DNA of 64,000 nt from Longitalea luteola (GCF_017356035.1 NZ_JAFIQX010000010.1:62001-126000), one strand, 5' to 3'. Positions 34,193 through 44,788 are shown, counted from the stretch's first letter. Notes: a model not told the origin generated them from the sequence alone. Numbers and translations are program-made.

Positions 34193-35284
34193 CTATTTTT
34201 CTTTCAATGCCTTTTTAATGACCGGCAATATGGCATCCGCAATTCTCATGAAGCCCACGTCAGTTAAATGTATGCCATCGATCGTAGCTTCATGGTCATT
34301 ACCGATCAGTTTATCGGTCGTTATATAATAAATATTCTTATAGCCTTCTTTCTGCAGACGTTCAAAGGTCTTTCTGATCTCGTTGTTCTGCTCTTTAACG
34401 GTCTTGCCGACCTTTTGATCCCAGTAACCATTTTGCCGGAACACCGTTTCTACAACTATGATCGGGATAGTGGGCTGATGCTCGCGCAAATATTTTATAA
34501 AGGAATAAGAACGTTCCCTGATCTGCTCGGGGCTGGGATTGGGAATGCAATCCAGTACATAACAGTCGGCCGGTACGGTGGCCAGGTATGTAGCCAATGC
34601 TGGTTCCATTTTAGCACTGCCGCTGAAGCCGAGGTTAATGACATCGTAGCCGGTTCTTCGCTGCAGGATGGCGGGATATGCCATACCGGGTCTGCTCGCC
34701 GAGGCGCCCTGTACCACACTGGAACCATATACTACAACGCGTTTCGCTTTATTCACGCCTGGTTTACCGGGTTGTTGAATGACGGCATTGTTTTGCACAC
34801 CTATCTGCAATTCACTAACGCCATTGTAGAGCGGCAGGTATAACATGAACTGCTTCATCGAGCTATCCATGTGGTGCACGATCAGTTGGTTCTGATTGAC
34901 GCCTTTACCGGTTCTTGCAACACCTACAAACTGCCATTTCCCATCCTTCATACAATAGAGGTCAAGACCGCTGTGGGCAATCGGTGTCATATTGTGCATG
35001 TACACCTCTTTCGGCAGGTTCCATTTAGCCCGAATGAGGGTGGAGTTGGTCTCAAATAACACGGCAATGCCCGCGCTTTGTTTGGAAAGGTTGATAACAG
35101 CCGGCGGCATGCCTTTGGTATCTACCGTGTCGATGCGCTGATAAATAGAATCCGTTGTTTTTGCTTTTCCGGTCATTAACAATGTAGCAGCATCTACATA
35201 TCGAATGCTATCCTGTGAACGTACAGAATGGACCATCAACAGAATTGCAGCCGTAAAGAACAGTTTGTGTTTCGCAATTTTCAT
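34193..35284 (-). CDS. Exported SGNH/GDSL hydrolase with N-terminal GxDLY domain
   Basis: A 363-residue esterase-type enzyme. Signal peptide (FFTAAILLMVHSVRSQ), then a strand-rich N-terminal domain with SGLDLYCMKDGKW, the GxDLY domain that precedes Lipase_GDSL_3 enzymes. The SGNH catalytic blocks follow: VVYGSSVVQGASASRPG (Ser), NLGFSGSAKMEP (Gly), and DGIHLTDVG (Asp-x-x-His). Such proteins often deacylate glycans. It is the distal gene of the second SusCD locus, 25 bases after the YdcF-like gene. Start ATG 35284 is favoured over TTG 35290. Confidence 0.88.
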   Translation of the reverse strand: MKIAKHKLFFTAAILLMVHSVRSQDSIRYVDAATLLMTGKAKTTDSIYQRIDTVDTKGMPPAVINLSKQSAGIAVLFETNSTLIRAKWNLPKEVYMHNMTPIAHSGLDLYCMKDGKWQFVGVARTGKGVNQNQLIVHHMDSSMKQFMLYLPLYNGVSELQIGVQNNAVIQQPGKPGVNKAKRVVVYGSSVVQGASASRPGMAYPAILQRRTGYDVINLGFSGSAKMEPALATYLATVPADCYVLDCIPNPSPEQIRERSYSFIKYLREHQPTIPIIVVETVFRQNGYWDQKVGKTVKEQNNEIRKTFERLQKEGYKNIYYITTDKLIGNDHEATIDGIHLTDVGFMRIADAILPVIKKALKEK

Positions 35285-35309
35285 CGGCAATAGTATGTTT
35301 AGCTTTTAA

Positions 35310-36533
35310 TTACGGATCAAGTGGCTCCAGTGAATTGATCTGTTTTGAATTTTCTGAAGGTAAATATTCTGATTCATTGGCGCTTAACTTCTTTATGGCG
35401 GTATAGGGCGTATAACCCAGTTCCTTGATTACCTTATTATGCATGGCGCCGTTAATATAGGTATTCTGGCCAGGATCAGTCACTATCAACACCGGTTTAT
35501 CCGTTGGCATTTTAAACTGATAAATGATCCGGTTGGTGTTGCGCAGGTTGGTGGTTGTATGCCGGGCATGCGGTTCAATAATAACGGCCTCAGCAGGAAT
35601 ATGCAACACCTCTACCAGGTATTTTTTCATTTCGATGGCTTCACAATATGGGGTTTTGAATGGATGAACATGTCCTCCCGAAACAACGATGAAAGGCGCT
35701 TTGCCGGCGCGGTATCGAATAACGGCGCTATCGCACCGCCTGGCGCTGCCCGGATCGAGTTTTACTTCCGGCTGTTCAGGTCCAAGGCCTGGCACCAGGA
35801 TAACACTATATGGATAAGACTTCCATTTTATCTTTTTTGACCGGTTATAGGCTGCTGCATTTTCTTTTTTAATTAAAGGTTCATACCGGGCAGCTTCATT
35901 GCGACCATTTAACCGCAGCGCTTCAAGGGTAAACAGTATTGGAATACTAAAAAATACAGTAGACCTGTTTTTTATTACCTTGTTTAAACCGGCAGCAACA
36001 CTGTCGCGAAAAGCCGGATCATCTTTTGAAAAACTGATTGAATCGATCTTTGGATACAAGGGAGCGCGTCCCTCAATATAGATACCCAGCACGTAATTGA
36101 TCCCTTTGGCATCTGCCTCCCATGCTTTGCGAACAAAAATAGCATCCGATTCCTTTTTAAACAGCGGGTATGGCCCACCGTCCTTAATAGTATGTACCAG
36201 CTTTTTGATCTGTTTATTGCCCAGCACCAGGCTCACCAGATCATCGCCCAGGGAATCGATCTCGCCTTTCGTGAATTGCAGCGTGCTGCTGAAACAGGCC
36301 GCTGTTTTGCAATGCAACGCTTCCTGCGCAGCGAGTTCCAGTCTTTTCCTCACCCTTTCAAAACAGGCTGGTTGCCTGTCCAATTTATGCAATTCCGGCT
36401 CCAGCATATAAAGAAAAGGGAAATTCTTCATAAGCAGCAGCTGTTCTTCTTCAGACAAAGCCAGGGCTTTCGAAACACTGATCAATAAGAGTAAACAACA
36501 ACAAATGAATTTAACAAAGGCGTTTTTCATCAT
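35310..36533 (-). CDS. YdcF-like (DUF218) exported protein
   Basis: A 407-residue protein with a signal peptide (FVKFICCCLLLLISVSKALA). The N-terminal 220 residues are helical without a known family. The C-terminal part is a DUF218/ElyC/SanA-type domain: SYPYSVILVPGLGPEQ, then FIVVSGGHVHPFKTPYCEA and EPHARHTTTNLRNTNRI. The domain has a Rossmann-like fold and is connected with envelope or exopolysaccharide functions. It belongs to the SusCD locus that ends with the SGNH esterase and begins 2 bases after the EEP gene, so it is co-transcribed. Confidence 0.82.
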   Translation of the reverse strand: MMKNAFVKFICCCLLLLISVSKALALSEEEQLLLMKNFPFLYMLEPELHKLDRQPACFERVRKRLELAAQEALHCKTAACFSSTLQFTKGEIDSLGDDLVSLVLGNKQIKKLVHTIKDGGPYPLFKKESDAIFVRKAWEADAKGINYVLGIYIEGRAPLYPKIDSISFSKDDPAFRDSVAAGLNKVIKNRSTVFFSIPILFTLEALRLNGRNEAARYEPLIKKENAAAYNRSKKIKWKSYPYSVILVPGLGPEQPEVKLDPGSARRCDSAVIRYRAGKAPFIVVSGGHVHPFKTPYCEAIEMKKYLVEVLHIPAEAVIIEPHARHTTTNLRNTNRIIYQFKMPTDKPVLIVTDPGQNTYINGAMHNKVIKELGYTPYTAIKKLSANESEYLPSENSKQINSLEPLDP

Positions 36534-36535
36534 CT

Positions 36536-37414
36536 TTATTTCAGGTCAAGTAATACAGGGTAATGATCTGAGTAATTATCAGTGAATGAATCCACCAACA
36601 CCCGCGCTGCAGCGATCTTTTTCACCAGGTTCCTGCTCACAAATATAAAGTCGATCCTCGATGGCACGTCAGCGCCGTTCTTTGGTTCAAACCGTTTTGG
36701 ATGCACTGTTTTTACAAACGAGGGAGTGGTTGTTTTCAGCGCATCGGCGAAACCGTTGGCTGTAATCTTCTCTATGACGGAATAATCGAGCCTGCCGTTG
36801 GCCAGTTTTTGAATGGGCGCATATTTTTTTTCATAAGCCTGGTAGTTGGCTACCATGCGCCCATCGCTGTAACTCCCAGAATCGGCCGGCGATACGGTGT
36901 TGAAATCGCCCATGATCACCCATTTTTGTTTTTCAGGTTGCGCATTGATGTGCGCCAGCAACAGCTCCACTTCCTGGCGCCGTTTACGGTAGTCGAACGG
37001 CGTAAAATGCAGGGATATCACATTGATATCTTTCACGCGTGCCGCGATAAATCCGCGGTCCATATTATCACTTATCTTTTGCACATGCACAATCGGATAT
37101 TTAGACGTAATGGCCACCGGGTACTTCTCGCCTTCGATCAGCAATACTGCATACGGATGTCCATACTGCTGCGCCAGTTGTTCCAGGGAGGCTTGCGTAA
37201 AACCTGTCACTTCCTGCAAGGCCAGCACATCAGGATCCATCTCCTTTACCCATTGAACAAACACAGGTTTGCCGGCAGCTGTATCGAGCCGCATACCTTG
37301 CAAAATGTTGTAGGTAATGAACCGCAATCGATTGTTCTGGGAAAAGACCTTACTCTGAAAGAATAATACGAAAATAAAAAGGGTACCTTGAAAGAATCGC
37401 CGCATAAAAATCAT
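36536..37414 (-). CDS. Exported EEP-family phosphodiesterase 2
   Basis: A 292-residue EEP-fold hydrolase with a signal peptide (GTLFIFVLFFQSKVFSQ). Catalytic blocks in order: ITYNILQGMR, ALQEVTGF (metal Glu), SLHFTPFDYRKR, IMGDFNTVSPADSG (Asp/Asn), RIDFIFVS and NYSDHYPVLLDLK (Asp-His). It resembles the 11392-12333 enzyme only in fold. Its ATG overlaps the stop codon of the phosphodiester glycosidase gene (ATGA), so both are made together. With a phosphodiester glycosidase upstream, cleavage of a second phosphodiester in the same glycan is a reasonable inference. Confidence 0.87.
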   Translation of the reverse strand: MIFMRRFFQGTLFIFVLFFQSKVFSQNNRLRFITYNILQGMRLDTAAGKPVFVQWVKEMDPDVLALQEVTGFTQASLEQLAQQYGHPYAVLLIEGEKYPVAITSKYPIVHVQKISDNMDRGFIAARVKDINVISLHFTPFDYRKRRQEVELLLAHINAQPEKQKWVIMGDFNTVSPADSGSYSDGRMVANYQAYEKKYAPIQKLANGRLDYSVIEKITANGFADALKTTTPSFVKTVHPKRFEPKNGADVPSRIDFIFVSRNLVKKIAAARVLVDSFTDNYSDHYPVLLDLK

Positions 37415-39411
37415 TTAATAACTATTTTAACCGACCTGTTAACCGCTCCGCCATTTATATACAGCAAATATATTCCTTTGGGCAGGTGCGACAAATTTAC
37501 TGTTTGCGTTCCACCCTTGTATTTCCTGATCGATATTTTCTTTCCATAAGTATCCATCACGGTGAGGTCGAACGAGCTTACCTGCTTTTGTTTGAAGTCA
37601 ATGGTAAAGATGCCGTTACCGGGGTTGGGATATACGATGATATTTTCCTTCATTTCTTTTATTACATCGCCATTGGGAATGTCAGGGTCAGCTGCTTTAC
37701 GGGCGCCTGTTGCTGCGGTACCATTCAGATCAACCATAATGTCATCGATAAAAATGAACCAGTCCTGAGCAGTATTGGGCTGGGTAAAAACAATTGAGTT
37801 CAGCCGGATGCCATTGCTCTGCAGCACTCCGTCACCGGTATCAACCGGCGTTCCATTAAAGTTGGCAAGGTTCCAGGTGTATTTATGCCATTGGCCATCG
37901 TTGAGTACGGCAAGTTCTGGTGACATCTCTATACCATCGGTGTCATCGAGCCAGATCCTCACCTTGGCGCCTGCAGCGGCCGTGGAGGTTTTCATATAAA
38001 AACTGAAAGTACCGGTATTGTCAAAATAACGGTTATTGGAAATAATGCCGCTGCCTGATAATATCCTGGCTTTCCAGTTAGCGCTCGATGCCGTGTTATC
38101 ATACAGCTTCACGATCAATGACCAGTAGCCGCTGTGGCAGGTCTTGGCCGTAGTAACATTTGACAAGCCTGATACACCCGTTGTCGTAGGGCTGTACGTC
38201 GGGTCGCGGTTGAAATGTCCTACGCCATTTTCAAAATCATCAAGTGTTATGCTGGAAAGGTATGCCAGCAAACAGCTCGGGATAGGCCGCGGGCCGCCGG
38301 CATCGGATGGATTATTCCTCAACGCCCCATTGCCTACCATGGTAGAAGAACCGCCGCCATCGAGGTTCAATGCCTGGTAACAGCCCAGGGAAACCATCAA
38401 CGCGCCTAATTCAGCGAGGGTCATGCCTTTGCTTCCGCCGGCATCTCTGCCATCTACCACAACGAAGTATATTTTAGTTTTTGCCTGGTTATACCCGATG
38501 GCCGTTCTTGGTTCACGGGTTGAATCTGAAGCACCGCCTTCTTCCTCCACGCTGGCGGTGGCGTAATTGGCGCCATCGCGCACAAGTCTTGTCCAGCCTC
38601 CGGTGAGTTGTTTAATATTGGTAAGTCCCGATGAAGCTGCGATCACCTGCAGGTTCAGTGAGATCACGTCACCAACTTTGATGCTTTCGAGAAAAACTTT
38701 TGCGGCGCCTACACCATACAACACAGCTTTACCGGGAACAATTGCCATATTCCCGGCGTTCGATTTCGCCAGCACTTTGCAGGTAATGACGGCATTCGCC
38801 TTCCAATCACCTCCATTTACCGGCTCGATCATTATCTCAGTACCACCGGCAGGCCTGTCGGTATCAGCGCCTTTAAAACGATTGTACATAATGAGTTGGT
38901 CGGCATCGCCATAATACCTGTTGATGTGATTGATGGTCCGGGTGAAACCGCCTGCCGTTACACTATAACTTCCATTGACCTTTGTTATAAAAGGTATTCT
39001 GTCTTCTGTAATGCCAAAAACAGTCCGGTTAAGATTGGTATCATATAATATCTCCCCATCGCCGATCATCATGTGCCGTGGATTGAACTCGGGACCCTGG
39101 CTGGTAAAAAAATCAGAATTGATAGCAGCCGTTACATCGTGATGGCGAAAGTGATCGTGCGCAGCATACATTTGCGGCACCGTTTGCTTGGATGTATCGA
39201 TGACGCCATACGATTTCACCGACTGCAAATGAACCGTTGATTCTGTGAGGTCGATCTCCATCACATGGATCTGCCGGGCAGGAGATGAGGTTGAATAGTG
39301 TTTGTATACAACGCCGGGCGACATCCTGCGGGTTGAATCCAGGGTATATTGCGCCTGTGCAGTTACAATAAAGAGCGGGCATAAGAGGCCCAGGAGAAGG
39401 ATCTTGTTCAT
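37411..39411 (-). CDS. Phosphodiester glycosidase (NAGPA domain) with type IX secretion tail
   Basis: A 666-residue secreted protein. After the signal peptide (ILLLGLLCPLFIVTAQAQ) comes a NAGPA/PF09992 domain at about residues 40-400: VTAAINSDFFTSQG, then RTAIGYNQAKTKIYFVVVDG and ALNLDGGGSSTMV. These domains remove sugar-1-phosphate groups from phosphodiester-linked glycans. A middle jelly-roll-like region (400-570) may bind carbohydrate. The C-terminus is a type A sorting domain for type IX secretion (IVYPNPGNGIFTIDF, then PKGIYLLYINGG and SVKIVIK). It follows SusD by 34 bases, so it is the first enzyme of the locus, exported to the surface. Confidence 0.88.
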   Translation of the reverse strand: MNKILLLGLLCPLFIVTAQAQYTLDSTRRMSPGVVYKHYSTSSPARQIHVMEIDLTESTVHLQSVKSYGVIDTSKQTVPQMYAAHDHFRHHDVTAAINSDFFTSQGPEFNPRHMMIGDGEILYDTNLNRTVFGITEDRIPFITKVNGSYSVTAGGFTRTINHINRYYGDADQLIMYNRFKGADTDRPAGGTEIMIEPVNGGDWKANAVITCKVLAKSNAGNMAIVPGKAVLYGVGAAKVFLESIKVGDVISLNLQVIAASSGLTNIKQLTGGWTRLVRDGANYATASVEEEGGASDSTREPRTAIGYNQAKTKIYFVVVDGRDAGGSKGMTLAELGALMVSLGCYQALNLDGGGSSTMVGNGALRNNPSDAGGPRPIPSCLLAYLSSITLDDFENGVGHFNRDPTYSPTTTGVSGLSNVTTAKTCHSGYWSLIVKLYDNTASSANWKARILSGSGIISNNRYFDNTGTFSFYMKTSTAAAGAKVRIWLDDTDGIEMSPELAVLNDGQWHKYTWNLANFNGTPVDTGDGVLQSNGIRLNSIVFTQPNTAQDWFIFIDDIMVDLNGTAATGARKAADPDIPNGDVIKEMKENIIVYPNPGNGIFTIDFKQKQVSSFDLTVMDTYGKKISIRKYKGGTQTVNLSHLPKGIYLLYINGGAVNRSVKIVIK

Positions 39412-39445
39412 GTAAATAAGGTTGAATGTTAATAATTAGTGCCGG

Positions 39446-41191
39446 TCACCAGTTAGGATTTTGTACGAGGTCAGGGTTGAGGGTGAGATCTTCGGTTGGT
39501 ATGGGATAATAATAGTCTCTGCTTTCATTGAATATTCTTGGCGTGCTGTACAAAGGATTAAAATTACCCGACGTGGTATTGGTCAACCGCTTCTGATTTA
39601 CATTAATGATACTGGTAGTGCCGGCGGGCGCTCCGGAGGCATTTCCTGTGTGTAAAAACACATCTGCCTTGCCATCATTATTGAAATCAAAAGCGCCCAG
39701 TCCCGGGAAATACATACCTACCATTGGTTTTTCCAGTTTCTTTCCTTCTTTCCAACGCATCAGGTCATCCCAGCGCAGGCCTTCATTGAACAGCTCGATG
39801 CGCCTTTCCCGCCTGATCTCGAGCAACACGCCTTTATTAATACCTTTATCAATATTCGGATACTGCGCTTCAAGAAAAGGATCCGGGTTATTGTTTGCCG
39901 CAATCATATCCAGGTGCGGCATACCGGCCCGGTCGCGCAGTTTATTGATCGATCTGTCGAGGTCGGCCTGGCTAAGCGTACCGAGTTCAGCCTTCGCTTC
40001 CGCCAGCACTAACAAAGCTTCTGCATACCGGAAAATAATTATATCGTTATATGAATTGAGCGATCCCCATTGATCACGCGAAGCCAGCGCCTTGATCACA
40101 CGGTAACCCGTAGTTGTAATGCTGAGGTTCACCGGTTCGCGGGTCGTTTCTTTATAAGCCGCGAAGTCGGGACCCGGTGTGGTTTGCGTAAGCCGGGGAT
40201 CGCGGTTCTGCATTTCTTCATAAAAAGTTTTGGTCTGGTAGCCGGGTTGTTCGGTAAACCGGCTGCCATCCTTCATGAGATAGCTGTCGATCATATCTTT
40301 CGGTATGCCGTATAAGCCGGCCGTAGGCGCCACCATCAGGTAACTGACGCCATGACGGCCGAATGTAGGATTATAATCGCGGGCCAGTATGGTTTCAGTT
40401 GCGTCCTGGTCATTGCGCGCAAATAACTCCCGGTACGATGCATTCACGCCACCGATGGTAAACAACCTGTAAGCGTTGGAAGTTATCAGCTCATGGGCGG
40501 CTGCAGCCGCTTCGGTCAGAAATTTTTCATGATCGCCCAGTTGATGATATTTTCTGAAGGTGCCTTCGAACAGGCAGATCCGGGCCTTCAACAGCAGTGC
40601 TGTATATTTAGTGATCTGGTTCAACTGTACTTCCGCGGGAATATTGGCTACGGCATAATTAATATCGGCCAGTACAGAATCCATCACCAGCTTCCGTGAA
40701 TCCCGGGGCTTATACAACTCCGGATCATTGGCCGTTAGCACTTTATTATAAAACGGAACATCTCCATAGGTTTTTACTTTATCGTAATAGAAAAACGCTC
40801 TGAAGAAACGGGCAATGCCACCATATTTCAGCTTTGCAGCTTCATCCGGGCACTTTTGATAATGTTCCAGGAAAAAATTGATCGATCGCAGGTTCTCCCA
40901 TTGCCATTTAGTATTGGCATTAGTGGGAGGAATGATGCGGGCCCCCTTAACGCGGTCGTTAACCTGCAACGGAATGAGATTGTCGCTCCAGGAATCTTCG
41001 TCTGTATATAACGATGCGGTCGGCAGCATTTCATACAGCCCATTGGTATACACCTGCAGGTCGGTTGCCGTATTAAAGAATTTATCAGCTTCAATACTGT
41101 CTTTTGCACCTTTATCGAGCAGATCGCTTTTATTGCAGCCTGTTACAATCGCTGCAGCGATAATTACCGGTATATAGCATATCTTTTTCAT
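39446..41191 (-). CDS. SusD/RagB-family outer-membrane lipoprotein 2
   Basis: A 581-residue lipoprotein, partner of the SusC just upstream (25-base gap). Lipobox IVTGCNKSD puts the lipidated Cys near residue 19. The SusD N-terminal helices (ADKFFNTATDLQVYTNGLYEML) and the RagB core (LLEIRRERRIELFNEGLRWDDLMRW at about residue 465, read in two parts) are conserved, with YPIPTEDLTLNPDLVQNPNW at the end. Binds the substrate at the surface and delivers it to SusC. Co-regulated with the ECF sigma/FecR genes upstream. Confidence 0.95.
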   Translation of the reverse strand: MKKICYIPVIIAAAIVTGCNKSDLLDKGAKDSIEADKFFNTATDLQVYTNGLYEMLPTASLYTDEDSWSDNLIPLQVNDRVKGARIIPPTNANTKWQWENLRSINFFLEHYQKCPDEAAKLKYGGIARFFRAFFYYDKVKTYGDVPFYNKVLTANDPELYKPRDSRKLVMDSVLADINYAVANIPAEVQLNQITKYTALLLKARICLFEGTFRKYHQLGDHEKFLTEAAAAAHELITSNAYRLFTIGGVNASYRELFARNDQDATETILARDYNPTFGRHGVSYLMVAPTAGLYGIPKDMIDSYLMKDGSRFTEQPGYQTKTFYEEMQNRDPRLTQTTPGPDFAAYKETTREPVNLSITTTGYRVIKALASRDQWGSLNSYNDIIIFRYAEALLVLAEAKAELGTLSQADLDRSINKLRDRAGMPHLDMIAANNNPDPFLEAQYPNIDKGINKGVLLEIRRERRIELFNEGLRWDDLMRWKEGKKLEKPMVGMYFPGLGAFDFNNDGKADVFLHTGNASGAPAGTTSIINVNQKRLTNTTSGNFNPLYSTPRIFNESRDYYYPIPTEDLTLNPDLVQNPNW

Positions 41192-41215
41192 TACAATATC
41201 TTTTGAGGTCTGGGA

Positions 41216-44200
41216 TTAAAGTGTAAGGTTAATGCCGGCGGAAAATATTTTTCCGATGGGATAATCTTCGGCCCTGCCGCGGGTGGCGGCGTCTTTGGGA
41301 TCTGTGTAACTGACACCTGCACCGGCCATTTCCGGATCGAGGTAGCGCGTGAGGTTCCCAAACCGCCACGTGAGGATATTCTCACCGCTAACGTATACCC
41401 GCAGCCGTTGCAGCTGTGCCCGCTTCGTTAAATGTTCTGGCAACGTATACCCTATTGTGAGGTTCTTCACCCGTAAAAAACCAACATTGGTGAGGTAATA
41501 ACTATTCGTTTCTCCCAATGAACGAAGGCCGCTGGTATTCAGCGCTGCGTAGGCTCTTTGGATCTGTGGATACATTCCGGGTCTTTCGGGGGTCCAGGCA
41601 TTGTTCACGAGGTCCTTGCGAATGAACGACAAATAAGGTCTTTCATAAGTTCCCCAATACAGATCCCCTGACGGATACCAATCTTGTTTTGCCACGCCTG
41701 TTCCGGCAATAGACAGATCGAAATTCTTCCAGTCGGCACTGATGTTAAATCCGAACGGACATACAGGCATCGCATTCCCGATCCTGTCCAGGTCTCCATG
41801 ATCCTCGAGAGTGTTTTTGCCTTTGTTGATGGCGCCGTCACCGTTCAGGTCCAGGTATTTGATATCGCCGGCACGCAGTCCTTTCCACTCGGTATTTTGA
41901 ACAATATTTATTTCATAGTTATACACCTGGCCCAGACTGGCACTGGGGTTCACGAAACTGCTCTGATAATCTTTCGCTTCCTTATCACTCTGGAACTGCC
42001 CGTCGATCCTGTAACCATAGATACTTCCCAGACGTTGTCCTTCCCAGTACGTGTTCATTAACCCATTGGGATTGGGATATTTTGTAATAACACCCACAAA
42101 ATTGTACACGCTGGCTGTTGCCCTGAACCTGAGCGGGCTGCCCATTACCTGAAATCTGTCGGTGTAGGTCACACTAAGTTCAAAGCCGCGATTGCGCAGG
42201 CTGCCGATATTCTCTTTGGGCTCTGCAGCGCCGAATGTGGAGGGCAGCGGCTGCCCGGGCAGGTACATATCTTCCACGTGCTTTTCATACCAGTCGAAGG
42301 AGGCCATTAACCGGTCATTCAGAAAACCAAGATCGGCGCCAAAGTCGATGGTCCGCGTATTTTCCCAGCTCACTACTTTCGGCAAAGGCAGCGGCGCCAA
42401 CGCATAGTTCATCCTTCCATTATTCATCAGCCAGCTGGTTTGCCTGGTTTCCATTAACTGCAGGAAAGTATTATTCGGAATGTTCTGGTTACCCAGCTTT
42501 CCATAGCTGACCCTGAGTTTCAACGAGCTCACAGTATTTTTCAGCGGTTCGAAAAAGTTTTCCCGGCTAACATACCATCCCGCAGATACAGAAGGGAAAA
42601 ATCCCCAGCGGCTTTGTTCAGGGAATTTTGACGATCCATCGTAGCGGCCATTTACCTCCAGCAGGTATTTATTCTTAAAATCATAATTAAACCGGCCAAA
42701 ATAACCTTGTACACCCCAGGTGCCGGCCTCACCGGTGGCTCTTAATAATTCGGTTCCCAGCCGAAGGTTAGCCAGGTCATTGTCGAGCAAACCACCCTGT
42801 TCAGCAGTTACCTGGTCTGAATTAAATTCTTCCTGGTTGAAGCCCAATAACAATTTAAGGTTATGATTGCCCAGGCTTTTTGAATACGTACCATAAATAT
42901 TCAACGCATTGTAATAACTGCGGTCACGCTCTTCCGTAAGCCTGTTCACGCCACCCGTTTGCAACAGTACTTTATCGCCGCTTAAATAAGAGAACTGGTT
43001 CAACCTTGTGGTGCGGGCTGCCTGGCTGATCGTATTGCTGTAATCGATATTGAATTGAAGGTCTTTAAAGGGTGTGATCTTGGCGCTTAGCGTATTGAAG
43101 AGCTGCTCACGGTGCAGTTTTATGTAATTTGACCGGTCGGCCAGCGCCCCCTGGGCGCCACTGGCAAAGAAGTCGAACGGGATGCCATCGATCTCTGTGG
43201 GATAGAACGGAAAGAGAAAATACCAGGTTGTATTGCTCCACAGGCCGCCGTAACCCGATTTGGCGCCGGCATACTCGAGGTTGTCATCGCTAGCAAGCTG
43301 TGTATTATTACTGATCTCCAGCCATTTGTTTGCTTTCAGGGTAAGGTTTGCCTTCAGATTATATTTTTTAAGGCCGGCATCATCGATATTCTGGATGCTT
43401 TCTGTTTCGTATACCCGCGCTGAAAGATAACCCGCTATTTTCTCGGTACCACCAGACAACGACAGGTTATGGCTGTAGGACGACTGCCGTTTACGGAACA
43501 GGTAATCGTACCAGTTGGTATTGTAAAAAAACTTATAACTGCCATTGGGCTGCAGCTCGCGAAAGGGTTCGCGTTCGCCTGCAAGCACCTGTTGTAATTT
43601 TTCGTAATCGGCATCGGTATAACCGGTATAGGTAGTGCCGTTATATCCATACAATGCGGCATCAACCGTTTTACCGTAATCGTAGGGATTGGAAATATAA
43701 TCAACGCGGTTGGTAGGGCTTGTTTGAGCGAAATTGTTTGTATAATTGATCTGAATTTTGCCCTGCTTCCCTTTTTTGGTAGTAATGAGAATTACGCCAA
43801 AAGCGCCGCGGGCGCCGTAGATGGCTGCAGATGCCGCATCTTTGAGTACGGTAACAGTCTCCACATCCATCGGATTGACGCGGTCGATATTGCCCTGGAT
43901 ACCATCTATCAGTACCAGCGGCGATCCGCCATTGATCGAATTGAAGCCGCGCACATTGATCTCCGGTGTAGCAGCGGGATCACCATTGTTCGACTGAATA
44001 TTCAATCCGGGCAGCAATCCCTGCAGTGAAGTCACCACATTGGCTGAGGGGCGTTGATTCACGGCGTCTCCATTCACCTGCGACACGGCGCCGGTTAAAT
44101 TTATTTTCTTCTGTGTACCATACCCTACAACAACTACCTCGCCCATATCCTGCAGCAATTCGCTAAGCACCAGGGAACCGAACGATTTGCTGGTCGCCGG

Positions 44201-44788
44201 CAGTTCTTTCGTAACATGGCCGGTATAGGATATGACGATGATGTCATTCTCATTTACATCGGCAAGCTGAAATTCGCCGTTCTCATCGGTCACCGTGGTA
44301 CGGTTCGTATTCTTTACGGTGATGGTGGCGCCCGCCAGCGGCATCCCTTTGCTGTCCTTCACTTTTCCATGGATGGTAATGGGGGGCATTCCTTTGCTCA
44401 CTTCCCTGGGTTTCTCTTCCGGTTTGGGAGCCGACTCTTTTATGATTATACTTTTGTTATTTACTTCAAAACTGAGGTTGGAACCGGATAAGGCCGCATT
44501 CAGCACAGCGCTCACTTCCGCATTGTGCATGTTTACAGAAACATTGCCCAGTTTCTTTACCGACTTTACATTATAAATAAAATCAAAACCGCTTTGTTTC
44601 CTGATAGCCCTGAAAATATCGGTCAGTGGTTTGTTGCGTTCATTGATGGTCACTTTTTGTGCATAGCCGGCCATAGTGAACGGCAGCAGCACCATCACCA
44701 ATATCATGGTAGCAAGTAGTTTTACAGATAATTTTCTGTAATAAACCGAATGGCTTTTTATACGTTGGCACACTGTATAAAATTTCAT
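41216..44788 (-). CDS. SusC-family TonB-dependent transporter with N-terminal STN signalling domain
   Basis: A 1190-residue transporter. After the signal peptide comes an STN domain (about residues 52-115: PLTDIFRAIRKQSGFDFIY, then VSAVLNAALSGSNLSFEV), a carboxypeptidase-regulatory-like domain (ITIHGKVKDSKGMPLAGA, residues 137-215), the TonB plug (VVVGYGTQKKINLTGA, SPLVLIDGIQGNIDR) and the barrel. The STN domain is the part that signals through the anti-sigma FecR to the ECF sigma factor, and both lie directly upstream, so the locus should be induced by its own substrate. A hairpin separates FecR from this gene. Confidence 0.95.
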   Translation of the reverse strand: MKFYTVCQRIKSHSVYYRKLSVKLLATMILVMVLLPFTMAGYAQKVTINERNKPLTDIFRAIRKQSGFDFIYNVKSVKKLGNVSVNMHNAEVSAVLNAALSGSNLSFEVNNKSIIIKESAPKPEEKPREVSKGMPPITIHGKVKDSKGMPLAGATITVKNTNRTTVTDENGEFQLADVNENDIIVISYTGHVTKELPATSKSFGSLVLSELLQDMGEVVVVGYGTQKKINLTGAVSQVNGDAVNQRPSANVVTSLQGLLPGLNIQSNNGDPAATPEINVRGFNSINGGSPLVLIDGIQGNIDRVNPMDVETVTVLKDAASAAIYGARGAFGVILITTKKGKQGKIQINYTNNFAQTSPTNRVDYISNPYDYGKTVDAALYGYNGTTYTGYTDADYEKLQQVLAGEREPFRELQPNGSYKFFYNTNWYDYLFRKRQSSYSHNLSLSGGTEKIAGYLSARVYETESIQNIDDAGLKKYNLKANLTLKANKWLEISNNTQLASDDNLEYAGAKSGYGGLWSNTTWYFLFPFYPTEIDGIPFDFFASGAQGALADRSNYIKLHREQLFNTLSAKITPFKDLQFNIDYSNTISQAARTTRLNQFSYLSGDKVLLQTGGVNRLTEERDRSYYNALNIYGTYSKSLGNHNLKLLLGFNQEEFNSDQVTAEQGGLLDNDLANLRLGTELLRATGEAGTWGVQGYFGRFNYDFKNKYLLEVNGRYDGSSKFPEQSRWGFFPSVSAGWYVSRENFFEPLKNTVSSLKLRVSYGKLGNQNIPNNTFLQLMETRQTSWLMNNGRMNYALAPLPLPKVVSWENTRTIDFGADLGFLNDRLMASFDWYEKHVEDMYLPGQPLPSTFGAAEPKENIGSLRNRGFELSVTYTDRFQVMGSPLRFRATASVYNFVGVITKYPNPNGLMNTYWEGQRLGSIYGYRIDGQFQSDKEAKDYQSSFVNPSASLGQVYNYEINIVQNTEWKGLRAGDIKYLDLNGDGAINKGKNTLEDHGDLDRIGNAMPVCPFGFNISADWKNFDLSIAGTGVAKQDWYPSGDLYWGTYERPYLSFIRKDLVNNAWTPERPGMYPQIQRAYAALNTSGLRSLGETNSYYLTNVGFLRVKNLTIGYTLPEHLTKRAQLQRLRVYVSGENILTWRFGNLTRYLDPEMAGAGVSYTDPKDAATRGRAEDYPIGKIFSAGINLTL